The translations under genes were made by a program, and so were the position numbers. Source: Parus major (Eukaryota; Chordata; Aves; Passeriformes; Paridae). From it: a DNA stretch of 64,000 bases. The stretch's first letter is position 1. Each line of letters starts with the position of its first letter. Of the stretch, positions 25,101 through 40,100 are shown in pieces. The stretch spans positions 94,739,669 to 94,803,668 of the forward strand of contig NC_031768.1 of assembly GCF_001522545.3 (NCBI RefSeq), given 5' to 3'. The notes beneath the pieces were generated by a model, which saw only the letters and a list, made by a program, of their open reading frames with translations, had not been told where the DNA came from and did no database searches.

Positions 25101-28100
25101 ATATCAATTTACAAACCCCAAGAAACCCACCACAGCAATTTATTGGCATTTGACCACCCATTCCATACTTCAACCAAAAAAAAACAAACTAATAATTAGT
25201 TATGGTCATCCCAGTTTTGAATATAGCTGAAAGTGTGCCACCTTTCCACAGCTGTTTTACATTATGTATCTTTCAATGACTGTTCAGTTTTACAGGAGTT
25301 TCCATGTGCAGGTCAATTATTTAACCAGGGAAAGGCACAGATTATAGAAGTTCAACTTTTATCTATTGACACTATGAGTTGCTGTGATTTCTTTATAGAA
25401 ATATTACTCAAGTGAACAGGATTCATCATACTGACACACAAATTATTCTGAAAAATACCTAATGGTATTTTTCAGTAAAACAAAAACCAAAGGTACAAAT
25501 TTGACAGCTGAATAAACATTTTATCTTTTGACCAGTTTTCAAAAATTACTCATTCCAATGTGTTACTTCTTCAAAATCTGATCTATCACAGGCAATGATC
25601 CAATTTTACAGCCATAATTTTTTACCACCACAATATTCATTGAGATCTTTAAATATCAGAAAAGGTGCAGAAAACATAAACTTACTCCTCATTCACAGGC
25701 ACAAAGATATAATCTTTATTGAAGATATTTATATGGCGAGTCCATGTTCTTACTCTTCTGTGTCTTCTCTGTGCCACTCTGAAACAAACAAATGACAACT
25801 GTTGTTTGGTTTTGTTCCTTTTAGTTAAAGAAAGGCATAGGGATTAGTACTCCTACTCTATGGGTTTTTAATTTATTCTAGAAATTTCCTAGAGAGATAA
25901 AAAATAAATCAGCACACCATTGAGCCCAAGTGACTAATGAACCATTTCTGAACCATCTTAAGCTCTTCTTGAAAAAAAACTCAACAAATCACAATCATTC
26001 ATAGATTTTAATGTATTTCTTGCAAATTATTGATTATTGCACTAAAGGCAAAAACCTCATCTAAACACCAGTCAGTGTAAATACAGATTTAAAATAATTT
26101 AAAAACATCCATGAATTAAGCTTCACAACACCACTTTTGAAGGCCTAGCTGAACAACCTTATCTCTTGAAGGGAAAACGCTAAATGCTTTCCACAGGGCC
26201 ATGCAGCACACCTGTAGCAAATACAGGTGAAACACATGCCCTCCAATCCTGAGATTTAAATGCTGGACCACACTTCATTTCCAGCTCTATGGGCAAAGCA
26301 CGAGGACAGAATACAAGGAGAATGATAAAAACTGAGAAGGTATTTAAGTTTGGATTTAGTTTGCTCAAGTTGAAATGGAAATCAACATTACACAGAACTT
26401 GGCTCCAATATGAAAGCAAAATTCACTCAGCAGACATCCCTATTATCATTGTGATTCCATTCTCATCTTTGATAACAAAGCACAACTTCAGAGTAATAAA
26501 AACTGGAGAAAATTAGAAATTAGTGAGGAGTGGAAAATCAGACTGGTGTAGGGCTCTGCATGGGCCAGCATTACAACTTACTGCAAATTTCCTCTATATG
26601 ACTGTATATGACTTATGCTATATGACTGTAGAAGCACTGGCAACTTCAAAGGGGAAGGCCTGCTTATAATCTGGGAAAGCACCTATAAAAGCAATTTGCT
26701 CAATCCAGCGCCTGAGCTATGTGAAGAAAGTGAAGGAAAGGGTCTTTAAGTATCTACATCTGTTGAGATTCACTTCATTTACAACAGTACAGAGCCAGGA
26801 TTTTCACTAGCCATTTATCCACAAGAGCCCACTGAAACAACTAACAACCCTAACCATCTGCAGTCACCAGGTGAGTATCTAAGCCCAAACACAAAACTAG
26901 ACTTTCCAAAGCTATCTCCTAATCCAGAAAAGCCACAGTCCTTGAAATGTGGTAAATTACGAGTTCCATTCCTGTTCTTCCAGAAGATTATGGACAGTCC
27001 AGCTTTGTAAAAGGAATTGGACCAAGGCACAACAGCATTCTCATCACAGATAGTTTTGTCTTCACCTCAGAACATTCAAAGTCAGAAGATGTTCTTTCAA
27101 ACACAGTTACATGAATTTGCAAGACATCCGTGAGAACATTACAAAAGTTTCACTTTTCTTCCCTTCATCACAGCTTTCACCTAGCAATGACTGTCACCTA
27201 AACAAGATGGCACACACACCTCTCTGTGCAGATAGCCTCCTTTTCCAGTAGAATGAAAAATCTGGGGATTTCATGGATAACAGAATAAAAAAAAAACACT
27301 TCAGAGAAACTAAAAAGCCTTCAATAAGCTCAATGATGATGCTGATTGATCTCTGTAACAACCTGGATGGTTTTTAGTGAGGTGGGTGTCCTTCTGTTCT
27401 CCCAAGCAACAGGACAACAGCCAACAGGCCCAGGTTGTCCCAGAGAAGGTTTAGATTGGCTATTGGGAAAATTTCTTCACCAAAAAGTTTTTTAAGGACT
27501 GGAACAGTCTTGCCCATGGAAGGGCTGAGAATACATGGGGGGTATTTAAAAGACATGGTAGATGTGGCATTTGGGGTCATGGTTTAGTGGTAGACTTGAT
27601 AGTGCTGGGTAGTAATTGCTGGACTCTATGATCTTAGAGATCTTTTCCAACCTAACAGATTCTGTGATGCTGTGGACACAGAATGAATGTTGGTAGCTCT
27701 GATCTCAAACACTGCTGTTGAGAAGAAATTGCAAGTGAGTTAAGAATGCTTCTACCCTTTAGACAGTTAGCAGGAAACACAATGTGATACAGGGTTTCCA
27801 GGCTGCTAATGATATCTCTTTGGGAAACTCTCCAATTGAGTGAGCTCATGTGTTAAAAAACAAATGTGTAAGCTGGGTATACAATAAAATTTTCTTACTA
27901 AAACTTTGGTCAATAATTTTTTACCAATATGTAAAACTAAATACGTGGTAAATATAAAAATATATTTTATATATTTTTATTATATTTGTTATTTACTATT
28001 ATATATAATTATTATAATTATATGTTATATTGTATTTATTATTTATATCATATTTATTATAGTATAAAACATTATTTTTATAATATAAAAATATATATAT

Positions 28101-31100
28101 TAGCATAATTTCTTAAAATTATGCATGTCTTGAAAAACTGTGCATTTATGATAAAAATATCAAATAAATAATTGGCTGAAGTAAATATTCAGATAAAGTT
28201 GGAGAAAGGTGATAACATTTTCATTCATATTCAGTATGAATCACATTGATTTTAAGGAAAAACACCAATATGCTTAAAGTATGAGTTACAATACTTCATC
28301 ACTAATCCTTTGGAAAACACCAAAAACCATTTTATGTGCTGATTAGTAGATGATCTCCAGAATTTCGAAGTGTTAGACAGATAGATTGTTTCTGGTCATA
28401 ATGGCTTGTAAAATGAACTTACGAAACTTTGACATCCCCCTCAGAGTTTTTTTCTGTCCTGGTCAGGCACTTGTAGAAGAAACTGCTAAAAATATGTGTA
28501 CGGTCAGCAATATGTTTTGGTGCCTTCTCCAATAAGAGATATCTACCAAAGAAAAAAAAAAACCAAGAAAATTATTAAATTATTTTTTCTAGGAAATACT
28601 ATTACTGCTAAAAAAAAGGGCAGTTATTCTAATGAGTTATCATATGAGGTTATGCTTAGTATCCGCTGCCTTCACAGCCACTAATCATGCCAAACTTTTC
28701 TATTTTAACTATTCACATGGATGTGCATCATCAGAGTATGTATCAGCCAAGCAGCTACTAAGAATCAAGTTATTTTTTGTCCCTGACTTTTTCTCCAGTA
28801 TTAATTTTATTCGGAAAGTAAGGTGCCTAGCCCTTTTAATTGAGAGAGACTTGAAAACCTAACAAAGTATAAACCTATAGAATGCTATATTTGTGCAAAA
28901 TCAAAAAGCATGGAACAGGTCAGCTAAATTGTCCATTTCACTTTTGCAGGTTGTGCATGTGAAAGCTATTATTTCATTGCTGATAATTTTGTTATGAACA
29001 TCAGCTTCAGTGTGTATTCTGTCACTCTAGAAAGCCAAAGCTCTCATAATTGCAGTTATCCTACACAAGGTGCCTCCAGCTTCACGTGATGAATTGGGCA
29101 ACACAGTCATACATGACATTGCTTGCAACAGAATGAAAACTGAGAATGAATGTAGGAAGTCTTAACAAATTTTAAAAGCAGAGGAATTTCTACAACAATT
29201 GCATTAAGTTCTTTCATTTAAATCTTCCTTTTCTGTTGAGAAGCTACAACTATTCAGAAGACCATGATACATTATTTAGTTATAGTTTAGACCAAACTAT
29301 AAGGGGCTTTGCTGTAAAATCTCACTGAAACACTGTTATGCATTTCATTTTCTTTATCCTCTAGACCAGTCTTCCTATTGCTCACAGTGCTTGAACCCAT
29401 TTGAATGACAAATAAAATGCAATTCATGCTGATATGCTTCAAAAGAACCAGAATTTTTCTTAAGTCTAAGTCAACAGAGTGAAAAAACTCCACAGTTTTA
29501 GGGACTAGTGGCCACAAGGCCAGTTCTTGAAAAACTGCTTTCACAACCAACTTCAGCAAGATGGCTTTTAGTAGCTAAGCCAAGCAAAACCTCCTCAAGC
29601 TGTGTTCCTTTCTGCAGATCTGCAACAGAAGAGTACCTGAAATTGCACAAAATAGCAGAGGATACTCCACTTCATGCAAAATTAGTAAATAAACTACTAC
29701 TACAGACTGTCTAATTTTTTCAACTGCCTACTTAATATTTTCTGTTCTGTAAGGTCACCAAGCTTTTTTCCTCCACTTATTCTGTCCAGTTTCTATCACA
29801 GCCCTTCAAAGGGACAAAACCAGTGAAATTAAAACAAATTTAACTGCTAAGAACACAAAAAAGCTTTTTTAAAAAGTCTAGCACCCAATATATCACGCTG
29901 TCACTTCTGAAAGTGTTGTATTGTTGTATTTAGTGACCAACATTTCCAGTAACATTCAACATTCAAGTCCACATCATGCCACAGAGAGTCTGAAGGGTAC
30001 CAGAAGGGCTGAGATTACTTACTTAAGATAGAAATCAATGATGACATCATTGAGAAACTCTCCATATTCTAAGCACTCCAGGTCTTCTCTTGTGACTCCC
30101 AGTCCTCCTTTTGCAGGTGGGGGTGGATAAACAATTAAACTAGAAAACAAATCATGTCATAACAGTGACAAACTGGTTTATGTGACATTGTTCTGAGTAT
30201 GGCTGCCTTATATGCACAAGATTTTCTAGAAAACCTGTGGAAAGCAGTAGGTCTCAAAACTCTACCATTTCCTCCTCCAATGCACCCTGAAACTTTGATA
30301 AAAACTTTTGAAAAGCACACTATATTTTGCCTTCATCCTGTTTTTCTATTTTTGATCATAGTATTTGAAAAATGGCTATATAAAATGTGAAGAAATAACA
30401 GAGGACAAATGGTTATAAAAAGATTGAGTGTGACAGAAAAGTAAAAAACCACATTGTTCAGATTTTATAAAAAGTTAGCTTAACTTTTAGTTAAGTTTTG
30501 CTAAAATAGACTTGAATGGATATTGACAGAACCCATGAGATCCCCACCATCCCTGCTGATGCACCCATGATATGGCCTTGCAGTCATAGATCAGATTTGC
30601 CCTAATTTCTTTGAGACTGATCCTATAACACACCCATATTGTCTTTTAAGAAATAACTACACTGATATTTGCTATTATTTTCAATTTGAAGAGTGACTTT
30701 CATACAGCACTTTCAAATCAACTAGAGAATGGCAGTTACATGAGAGCTTTTATTCCAGTAATTATTTCATTCCATTTATTTATATTTTACCTTTCACATT
30801 TACATGAAATACACTTACTTCTTAACTGTTCCCATTTCTCTTACTTCTTTCCATTCTTCATTCAGTGCAGAGGACAAAGAGATACAATAGCAGCCACTAT
30901 TCTGCTTATTTGCAAGGGCATAACTGGGCCTGATCACTTTTAGCTTTGATTCCTACCAGAAAAACACAAACAATTATAAAAAGCATTATACACTTCAATA
31001 CATAAAACACAACACAAAAAACCCAAGCCTAAGACCCACAGGAGTATGCTTCATCACTGAAGGCAATTCTTGCTGGAGATCCACATTGCTCAGACAACTA

Positions 31101-34100
31101 AAAAGTTATGAATATTTTAAAAAATAATGACAGATCTTTGTTCATAATCTCTTTCTAAAGCTATTCAAGTATTATTTAGCCAAGTGAACCAAAAACTATT
31201 CTGGAGAAGAAACATGAAAGACAAGTATCAGATTGTCTTATCAGGAGCTGTATATGCTTGGAATGTTTGAAAAATCTAGTCCTTGAACAATTTGCCTAAA
31301 AACAATACATATTTGAGCTGGCTAGCTTCCTTTTAAATTCCACAATTTCATGGACCAGATTGATCTGCTGTCTCTTGGCTTTTTACTGATGGGAACAAAG
31401 ATATGCAATTTCTGTGTGACAATGATGTGGGGTTGTGTTTAGACATTTACTCAAGAGATTAAACCAACACATTCATTTGCACAGACTCATCTCCCCATGA
31501 GTCTGAGGAACAATTCAGCATTTTCAAGCTGTGGCAGCCCCACAAGTACATCTAAAGGTATCTGGAGGGCCATCTACACAGCTCCTCCTCTGCTGCACTT
31601 CCAGCTCAACAAAAAAAATGGTTCCATTACTCATTACTTGACTAACTTCCTGCTTCCTGCCCTAGAGACACCACAAGGGCAAAACACCCCTGTGGTTCTA
31701 AATTTACACAACTATGAATTGATCTAAAGCATCGGTACTTGACCCTTACTGATGTGGTCTATAGGTTATCTCTCTGTGGACACAATCCAGCTGACTGCAA
31801 ATTTTGAAGTATCATGACTGGGGTTTTTTTGAGCTATAAATTAAGAAAGAAGGCTGACCTAAAATTTACTCAAATGTGTGAATGCCAACCAGTGGTGACG
31901 AATGAAGAAACAGCTATCCACTAACCTGAATGACAGGGTCATGAGCATCTGAGGTATTCTCTTTTGGCATGTACTGCTTTATTAGATCCATATTGCAACT
32001 CATGAAAGAGCTTTCTTCAGGAGGAAGACCCTTAAACAAGGCTAATGCTTGTTTCAAAGATAAAAACTCAGCAAGATCTGGTGCTCTGTTCTTCTTGCTG
32101 ATGTGTGTAATCAGTTCAGTCAGTCTGTCTTCTTCCCATTCTGCGAGTGGCTGAGACAGCTCAAAAATTACAAATTCATTGGATTTGGCTGGAAAAAGGA
32201 GAGAATGGATCATATTAACTATTAGATTATGTGATAGAAACTTGTCTGAACACCCGCAAAGGAACTTAGAGAGACAATGGCAGGAGGGGAAGCCCAAACA
32301 ATACCCTGCCAGGTTCATCACAGGGGCCATCAGCCCACAGAAGTCCCACTTTCACAGGCACAGAGGGGCACAGCAAAATGGCAGGTAGGAACCCAAATTA
32401 AGGACTGAGGAAGAGACACACAATTGCGGCCCTTCCCAGGGTTGTCTCAGCCCAAGCGTCCAGACCCAAAACCCATCAAGATAAGTCAATGTCAGGGCAC
32501 TTTTTGGACTGAAAGGGGGTTTCTGCTGAAGCATATAGCACACATGAAAGGGGAATAGTATTTTGGGATTGCACAGGACTTAATATAGGCTGTTTAAGGA
32601 AATACCTAAAGGCAGCAAAGAGAGACATTCAGGTAATTCAGGGAAGAATTAGTATGGGAAAAGAGAGAGTTAAGGGCATAAGAAGGACCAGTGACATTTA
32701 AATACTCTGCTGGTGAGTGCACTTGCCTGGCCATGCCATGAGCATGGACCAGCACAGCCTATCCTGTCTTCTTATTAAAGTCCTTTCTAACTCTCCTGGC
32801 TGAGAAGCTCCTCTGACCCCTCTCAGGCTGTCAGATCCACCATGATATATTTTCCTCTAATATCAACACACTAAGGCAGCAGAGCAGAATCACAGTAACC
32901 GTTTCCACAATCTGCAAAACCACCGCTGATTTTTTTTCATCAGGTCTCTAAAAACATGTCAAAACATTGACATTACTATGTACAACTAAAAGGTAAAACA
33001 GTCAAACATAGAAATTTAATAAAAATTCTTGATGGTTTCTCCAACAAGAATGTAATGAATGTAAATAAACCTAATATTAAAAGATGCCTTGCATCTTCAT
33101 ACTCACATTCCACTCATTTTACTGGGAACTGTGTCTACAGATGGTACCAGTAACTTTAATAAACTTGCCTCAACTAAAAGTAGCTCTCTGCTGAAATTTC
33201 ATCCAGTATTTTGCTCCAAAACTACTTGTACTCCTTATGTAAAGCTGCCATTACTTACAATTTTTCTTCATACAGGTGACTGTATATGGCATACATACTA
33301 TTAAATGTCACACAGACAATGCTGACAATCTTTTTCACAGATGCTATTTACAACAATTTTGCTTATGTAAAAACCTTTTATGATTGTGCCACTCCGAACA
33401 TGTGAGCCAAAGTTATAATCTCTGTTTTTACAGAGCTTCATGCTAGACAACTAAATACAATGAGTCCATAATACCCTAAGACTAAACAGCCCATTCAGCC
33501 TTCAGTGGAAATTTTCTTTAATAATAATGCCATGGCTCACTGCACTCTTGTCAAAGGTCACCTCAATCTTTATTTGCCAAGCCTTTTGTATAGCATATAC
33601 AATACTCAAGAGTAAGGATATTTCAAACATCTGTATATTTTAAAGGGAGAGATGCTTTGTTCTGACTGAGACTACAATTAAATTGTTTTGACATTTTTTT
33701 ATAAAATAGAAGTAGTTTTGAATCATATCATATTAAGGGGTTTTCTTCCAAATAAAATTACAATGAAGCATTTCAGAAATACATAACTAACCAACTTATC
33801 TACACTGGTACAGCCTCACCTTGAGTACACGTGTGCAATTCTGGACACCACAATATAAAAATGACATTAAGCTATCAGAGAGCACCCAAAGGAGGGCCAC
33901 AAAGATGGTAAAGGGCCTTGAGGGGAAGTCCTATAATAAACAGCTGAGATCACTTGGCTTGTTCAGGGTAAAGAGGAGACTGAGGACAGACGTCATTGCA
34001 ATTACAACTTCCTCATGAGGAGAAGAGAAGGGGCAGGCACTGATCTCTTCTCTGACCAGTGACAGGACCCACAGGAACGGCCTGAAGCTGAGTCAGGGGA

Positions 34101-37100
34101 GGTTTAGGTTGGATATCAGGAAAAGGCTCTTCACCCAGAGTGTGGCTGGGCACTGGAATAGGCTCCCCTATGAAGTGGTCAAAGCTTCAGCCTGCCAGAG
34201 TCAAATGAGTATTTGGACAAGCTACCAGGTATATGGTGTGATTCTTGGGGATGGTGCTGTGCAGGGCCTGGAGTTGGACTCTTGTCCTCCCAACCCAACA
34301 TCTTTTCTGATTCTGTGGTCTTTAAAATGCTATAGGCTTTCCTCTGCATTCAAAAAACACAGCTGTCAAAGAACCACTTTACTGACATGAGCTTTTCATT
34401 GCACTTGGGGAAAGCAATTACTCACATGGCTTGCTGGTAACTAACTTTCCCATCTGGGTTTCAATCTTTTCTACATAATCCGCAGACAACCAAAGAAAAA
34501 TAATTATTGAAGAACAGTCACCACCACTTTTCCACCAGCCAAATCTTCTCAGATCCAGTGTATCCACTGTCAGCTGAATGTTCTTAAGAGACACTGTAGA
34601 AAACAGAATTCATAAAAACCATGCTCTTAACAACCACAGATAGAGTCATACATGTTATAGTAATTACATACTAAGAGGTATGACCGGAGTGTATTAACAC
34701 AGTACTTCTGGATTTTATTCCTTGCATTGCATAAAGAGAACACAATATTTAAGTCAATTACATCAAACTCTATAAAACAAAGTTACCAAATTCTAACACA
34801 AAAATATAAAAACCTGCATGCAAGATTCTTCCTGAAAAAAAGTTGGCTTTTTTCCTCAAAATAGCCACTGTTAATACCTACAAATATCAAAAAAAAATAA
34901 AAAATACTGCAAATCATTAATTCCTACTTGCTTCCAGTCAACTCAACTTAGAACTGTTCATAAACCTTTTCCTACCATATGTCATCTTGGCAAATCAACT
35001 AAACACCGATCTATAGTTATATTCCTCTTAGCTTTAGTCCACTCATACATTTTTGTAAACCTAAGGATCTAAAATGCTAATTTGAAAAGTTCAATGTTTC
35101 ACCTCAAAAACATGCACAGTCCTATCTACTATAGTTCAACACCTAAAATACACAGGAATATGGGAGGCAAGCCATTAAAACAAGTCCACAAGAAGCTGTT
35201 GTTAATGCTTACACTATAGACACTAAAACTCTTTTTTATTGAAAAACAAAAAATTAAAAACTATCTAATATCTTTGTGAAATATTATAAATTGTTAATAA
35301 CAGAAATATATACTTAGTATTCTAATCCGATACTTGAAATATACAACTAAGGAAAGGCTAAAAAAAGAAAATTCTCTTACCCTGAAATGGGATCACAATA
35401 TTTTTCATTGTAAACTGAAATAAGATTTAAAAAAATATAAATTAGTTTGCATTTTACAATTTGATTAAAACAATTTACGTATTTTAAATTTCTGCATATC
35501 TTTCCTTATAGTGAAATAAACTGAAAATAATATAATAGAATCATTCAGGTTGGAAAACACCATTAAGCTCAAGTCAAATAGGCTTAGTTTGAGACTGCAT
35601 ATTGCCTATATCACCTAAAAAAACATTCCTAAAGACATTGCAGAATCTAAAGGACAGCAAGTAATTTCAGAGATGCAAGGCACTGAGAAATAAGCAAAGG
35701 TGCAGAACTGCCTAGATGCTCCTCAAAAAGAAGAGAAAAGATGAACACTTGGGACAGAAGGAGGTAAAGCCATGTGTGAGAAGCTGTCAGATGTGCTGCT
35801 TGAAGTAAGGACACAATAGAAATGGTTCAACTCTATGCTGGTATTACTTTATGTCAATCTTTGAATTAAAGGCCTTTAAGGATTCCACTTGCACTGCTAC
35901 TATGTTAAAGTGAGTTTGCTAAATGAAAAATGCTTTATTGTCACTTTGACAAAAGGTTATATACATTAACAAAGGATGCCCTGTGGAAACACAGAGGCAC
36001 AAAGTAGTGTTTCCCAAGGAAAATTTCTACTTCACACCTAAGAGCATTGATTCTGAAATTATTTCAACTCATCATTAAAATTATTTTTGCCTATTAATTT
36101 AGAAAATTTTCATGAAATGTTTTTGTAACTGCTGTTTTGTGAGAAGCTGAAATTGTTGTTACAATTCAAGATTTCAAAATCTCTTACTGAAAGCAAAAGA
36201 AGATACATAGGTTCAAACATCTCTTTTTCAGTTGCTATATACAGAATGAACCAGGTCAAAGATCTGTTGAAACTCCTGGAGCTGGTGCTCCATTTAAAGA
36301 ATACCTTCACCTTTGCTTCTATACCCTGTGAGTAGCATATTGTCTACACTATAAAGCTTTTAGTATTGCTTTTATGCTCTCTGAAGCCACAAAGCAAACA
36401 ATTTTCTATAAGGCAAGCGCATAGTATATATTTGAACTCTGATCATTATGAACCACTTTATTAGAACACAATTGTTATTTCTGAGAAAAGTAAATGGTCT
36501 TTCTTTTAATTGGCCATTAATATGGCCACTGTCTTCTGTTAGAATTCATTTAAAACTTTCTCAGTATGATTTGTGTTCCAGTACAGCATTTTACAGAACC
36601 TTCACATGTGAAAACTGTGGACACAGTGAATCACAGTTAGCTTTTCTACTGTCAGCAACCCAAATGCTCAAGGCAATGGACAACACACTCCATTGTTTAG
36701 CCAAAGAAATTTAATGCCACAATAATAAAATCTCTTGTGTTTCCACACTAAGTACCACTGACTTTGTTTAACGAGAATTTTAACTTTTAAATATTCACAA
36801 AATAGCATAATAGAACAACTTACCCTAGCAGGACCTGTTGATAAACACTTAAATTTACCAATGTGTAGTCTATCAAATTCAACATCCAGTCCCAGGTTTG
36901 CCTGCTTTCTAGATGTGCTTCCAGAAGGTAAGCTGACAGGACATTTATCTTCAATTAACTCTGTTAAAGGCTGGGAAAAAAGTGTATTTACTACAGGACT
37001 TGTTAGATACACCCTTCCTGTATACTTTTCTTCATGCTTGTAAGAATTGACTCCCAAAGCCAGCTTCCACATAAAAAAATTCATATTAAAAAGCTCTAAG

Positions 37101-40100
37101 TGTTATTACATCCATTATTGACAATTTCCTTAAGGGTCTGACAGTACCTTGCTACACTTCTATTACCAAAACATGATCTGTGCTCTTGACTTCGTTCTCA
37201 GTCAGTAAAAACTCAAACAACAGAGCAACAAAATAATACCCTTCTATTCATAGCAAAGCTTCAGGATCCAATTCAATGCTTTTATAATTGAATTGATTCA
37301 CCTGTGAGAAGAGGCAGCAATGGCTCTTGTGACTTGTTTCAGGATTACAGAGATAACCCAGATCCAGGTCAGAGCAAGCAGCCAAAGGCTAATCAAGTCC
37401 AAAATGGGGCAAACAACCTTATGGCTAGTTTTAGATTCAAGTTCTACAGTTAGCCTGTCAGGAAAGGGAACTTCACCTTATCTCTGTCTACTGCCAACAA
37501 AGATCCTTGAACTTCAACTTCTAATTGTTCAAGTTCAATTCTAATTACTGAATTCTAATTACTGAATTGTTCAAGTTCAACTCTAATTACTGAATTACAA
37601 CAGATGATTGGACGACAAAAAGAAACTATGATCAACATAAAAGTGCGTGGAAATAAATTTTACCACAGATGTATCTACATCATGTCTATGTCTACCTCAG
37701 GTTACTGCTTGATCTTCCTGTTTTCTGATATTAAATACTTCCAAGTGTTTATTTTCAAAATAGGAAATATATTGTGTATAGCAAAAACACCCAAATTTCA
37801 GAACCACAGATATTCTCTGAAGACTGTCCAGTATTCTATCTGTGAAATAAATTACTGCAGCTTCTGCTTGTAGCTGGGAGCATAATAAACAATCATGTTC
37901 TATAACAAACATTACAGATAAAAATTAAAGGCTTGGCATAATAATACATAGGCCAAAAACTGGACTACCTGCTCTGTGTGACTTTTCATCTTGTCTCCTA
38001 ATTGTTTGGCTGAGAAACAGCAGTCAGACTGTTGGTCTGTTTCTTTATCTTCAGCGACATTATCCTGCATCAGCTCTGTGCACTGAGATTCAGAAGGTCC
38101 ATCTTCATCATCACTGGAAAGGATAACTAAAAAGGAAAAAAGTATACATATACTACAAATTACAAACTTGAGAATATTTCATTCCTTGTGGATTTCAGAC
38201 AAGTAAAAATTCTGTCTTGCAGTATGTGATATCAAAGTACATTGCTCAAACCAGTCAAGATCTGCACAAATGGAAGTGTATGCAACAAGCGCTGCTCTGT
38301 ATTTTTATGAACACCTTTTATACCAGATTCTCAAAATTATTTGTCTATTAAATGAAACAGGACACAGCACAGCTGCTTCAAAGAAGAGAGTAATTTTTCT
38401 CAGTTTTAGCATCATTAGAAAGTAAAAGCTCCATTTTTCCATAGCCACCAAATCAGCTGAAAAAGAAGATTGGAATTTGAGACTCTTGCTGTCTATCCTG
38501 TTTCCCAGGTACAAGATCCTGACACTGGTCACTATTCTCTAGCTTGCACAATGCATTGCTAACAACAGGATGGCAGTCTTCAATCTTTTGTTCCCCATGT
38601 CTCAACCAGCCAGTTATGCTTGAGCTCTCCTAGCACCTAAGCGTACCAGCAGTAATTGTCATTAGCACAGACACAGTACATACTTGGGTCAATGGAAACA
38701 AGTTGCTGATTACCCCTGCAGAATCTGTTCCGCAGCTTGCTCAGGTACTGCGATTTGTCCATCTTTAATTTCCTGATCGTACTAACTTGTGGTGAAATCA
38801 CCACCTCACTGGTGGCAGAAAGCTGTTTCTTTGACAAATTTCTGGGAGGAGACTCTGAGGCAGAGTCCTCTGTGCGGCTGTGAGCAGGTGAGCGGTTGTG
38901 GGTGGAAGAGTCTTTAGAGTCTCTCTCTGCTGGACAGTCTGGCACCAGAATAGGATCAGATCTGTGATCTTGTCCATCCTCACAGGGAATTCTGCAGCCA
39001 GGAGACTGAGCTGAACTCAAACTTTGCTTTTCCTAAAACAGGAATCAGAAACAGGATGTAAGTTTATTACTTGACATTTCTAGACATATCACTGATATTA
39101 CCTGTGCCCTAGAAAAAATAATTATAGCTTAACACAGTGACATTTAATGCTCAATTCAGGATACTTTCTCTCTCCTCATATTCCAAAGACTATTATTACA
39201 TAAAGGCATGGGGGACAACCTTTTAAAAGGCTACAATGACCTTGTAGCCTTGTTTCCAGTTCAAACTGAACAAGGAACTATTTCTGATAGCAGCTGTGTC
39301 AGTGTCAGACATGAAGAGGCCAATAATCAGTGCTGTTCTTTACTTTCCAGAAGTGTGGCTTGGTCAGCTGGGTTTATCAGGTTTGGTAACTGCCTGTCTC
39401 TGTAGGGTTTAGATCAGAAGGCTACAGAGATGCCTTATTGTTTATATACAAATGCTTGAATATAAATCAAACTTTGTACTTGACTGATTCCCTCTATCTT
39501 GTATTTGTTGGGTTCTTTTCAAATCCTAATGATAAGAAGAAAACTTCAGGGAAAACTACAACAGACTAAGGAGGAAGCAAAAAGATGACATCTGCAAGAT
39601 TATAATAACCTCAGGTACACTTAGTAGTTTTGCTGTTAATGCCCCTAATTCTAGATCATCTGTGAAAGAAGCTTCACTTAAGTAGCTAGATGCCTTATTT
39701 TCCAAATTGTTTGAATCTATGCTCCTATCTGAAGGAAACACTCTCATTCATCTTTCATAAGTTTTCTGCTACAAGAAGCACATTGTGATGATGTGGACAG
39801 AAGAACATTTATTCACTCCTTGTGATGCATCACTGAACTACTTTCCCTCAACATGTATGTAGTTGTATATAATACCTGTATAATAAATCCTATTTATTGG
39901 CATAATCCTTTTATTTGGGATGTTGCTACTGCTGCTACTGAATCGTGTGTGAATGTGTGCTAAGATTAAGTGCAACTTACAGAGAGTACAAGTGACTTCT
40001 GTGGAATGTGTGCATTACAATCATCAGAAATATGGCCACTATATCTTCTTTTCCTTTTTTCAGAATCAGAAGAGCCCGATTCCTTCTGACTAAGTGCAGT

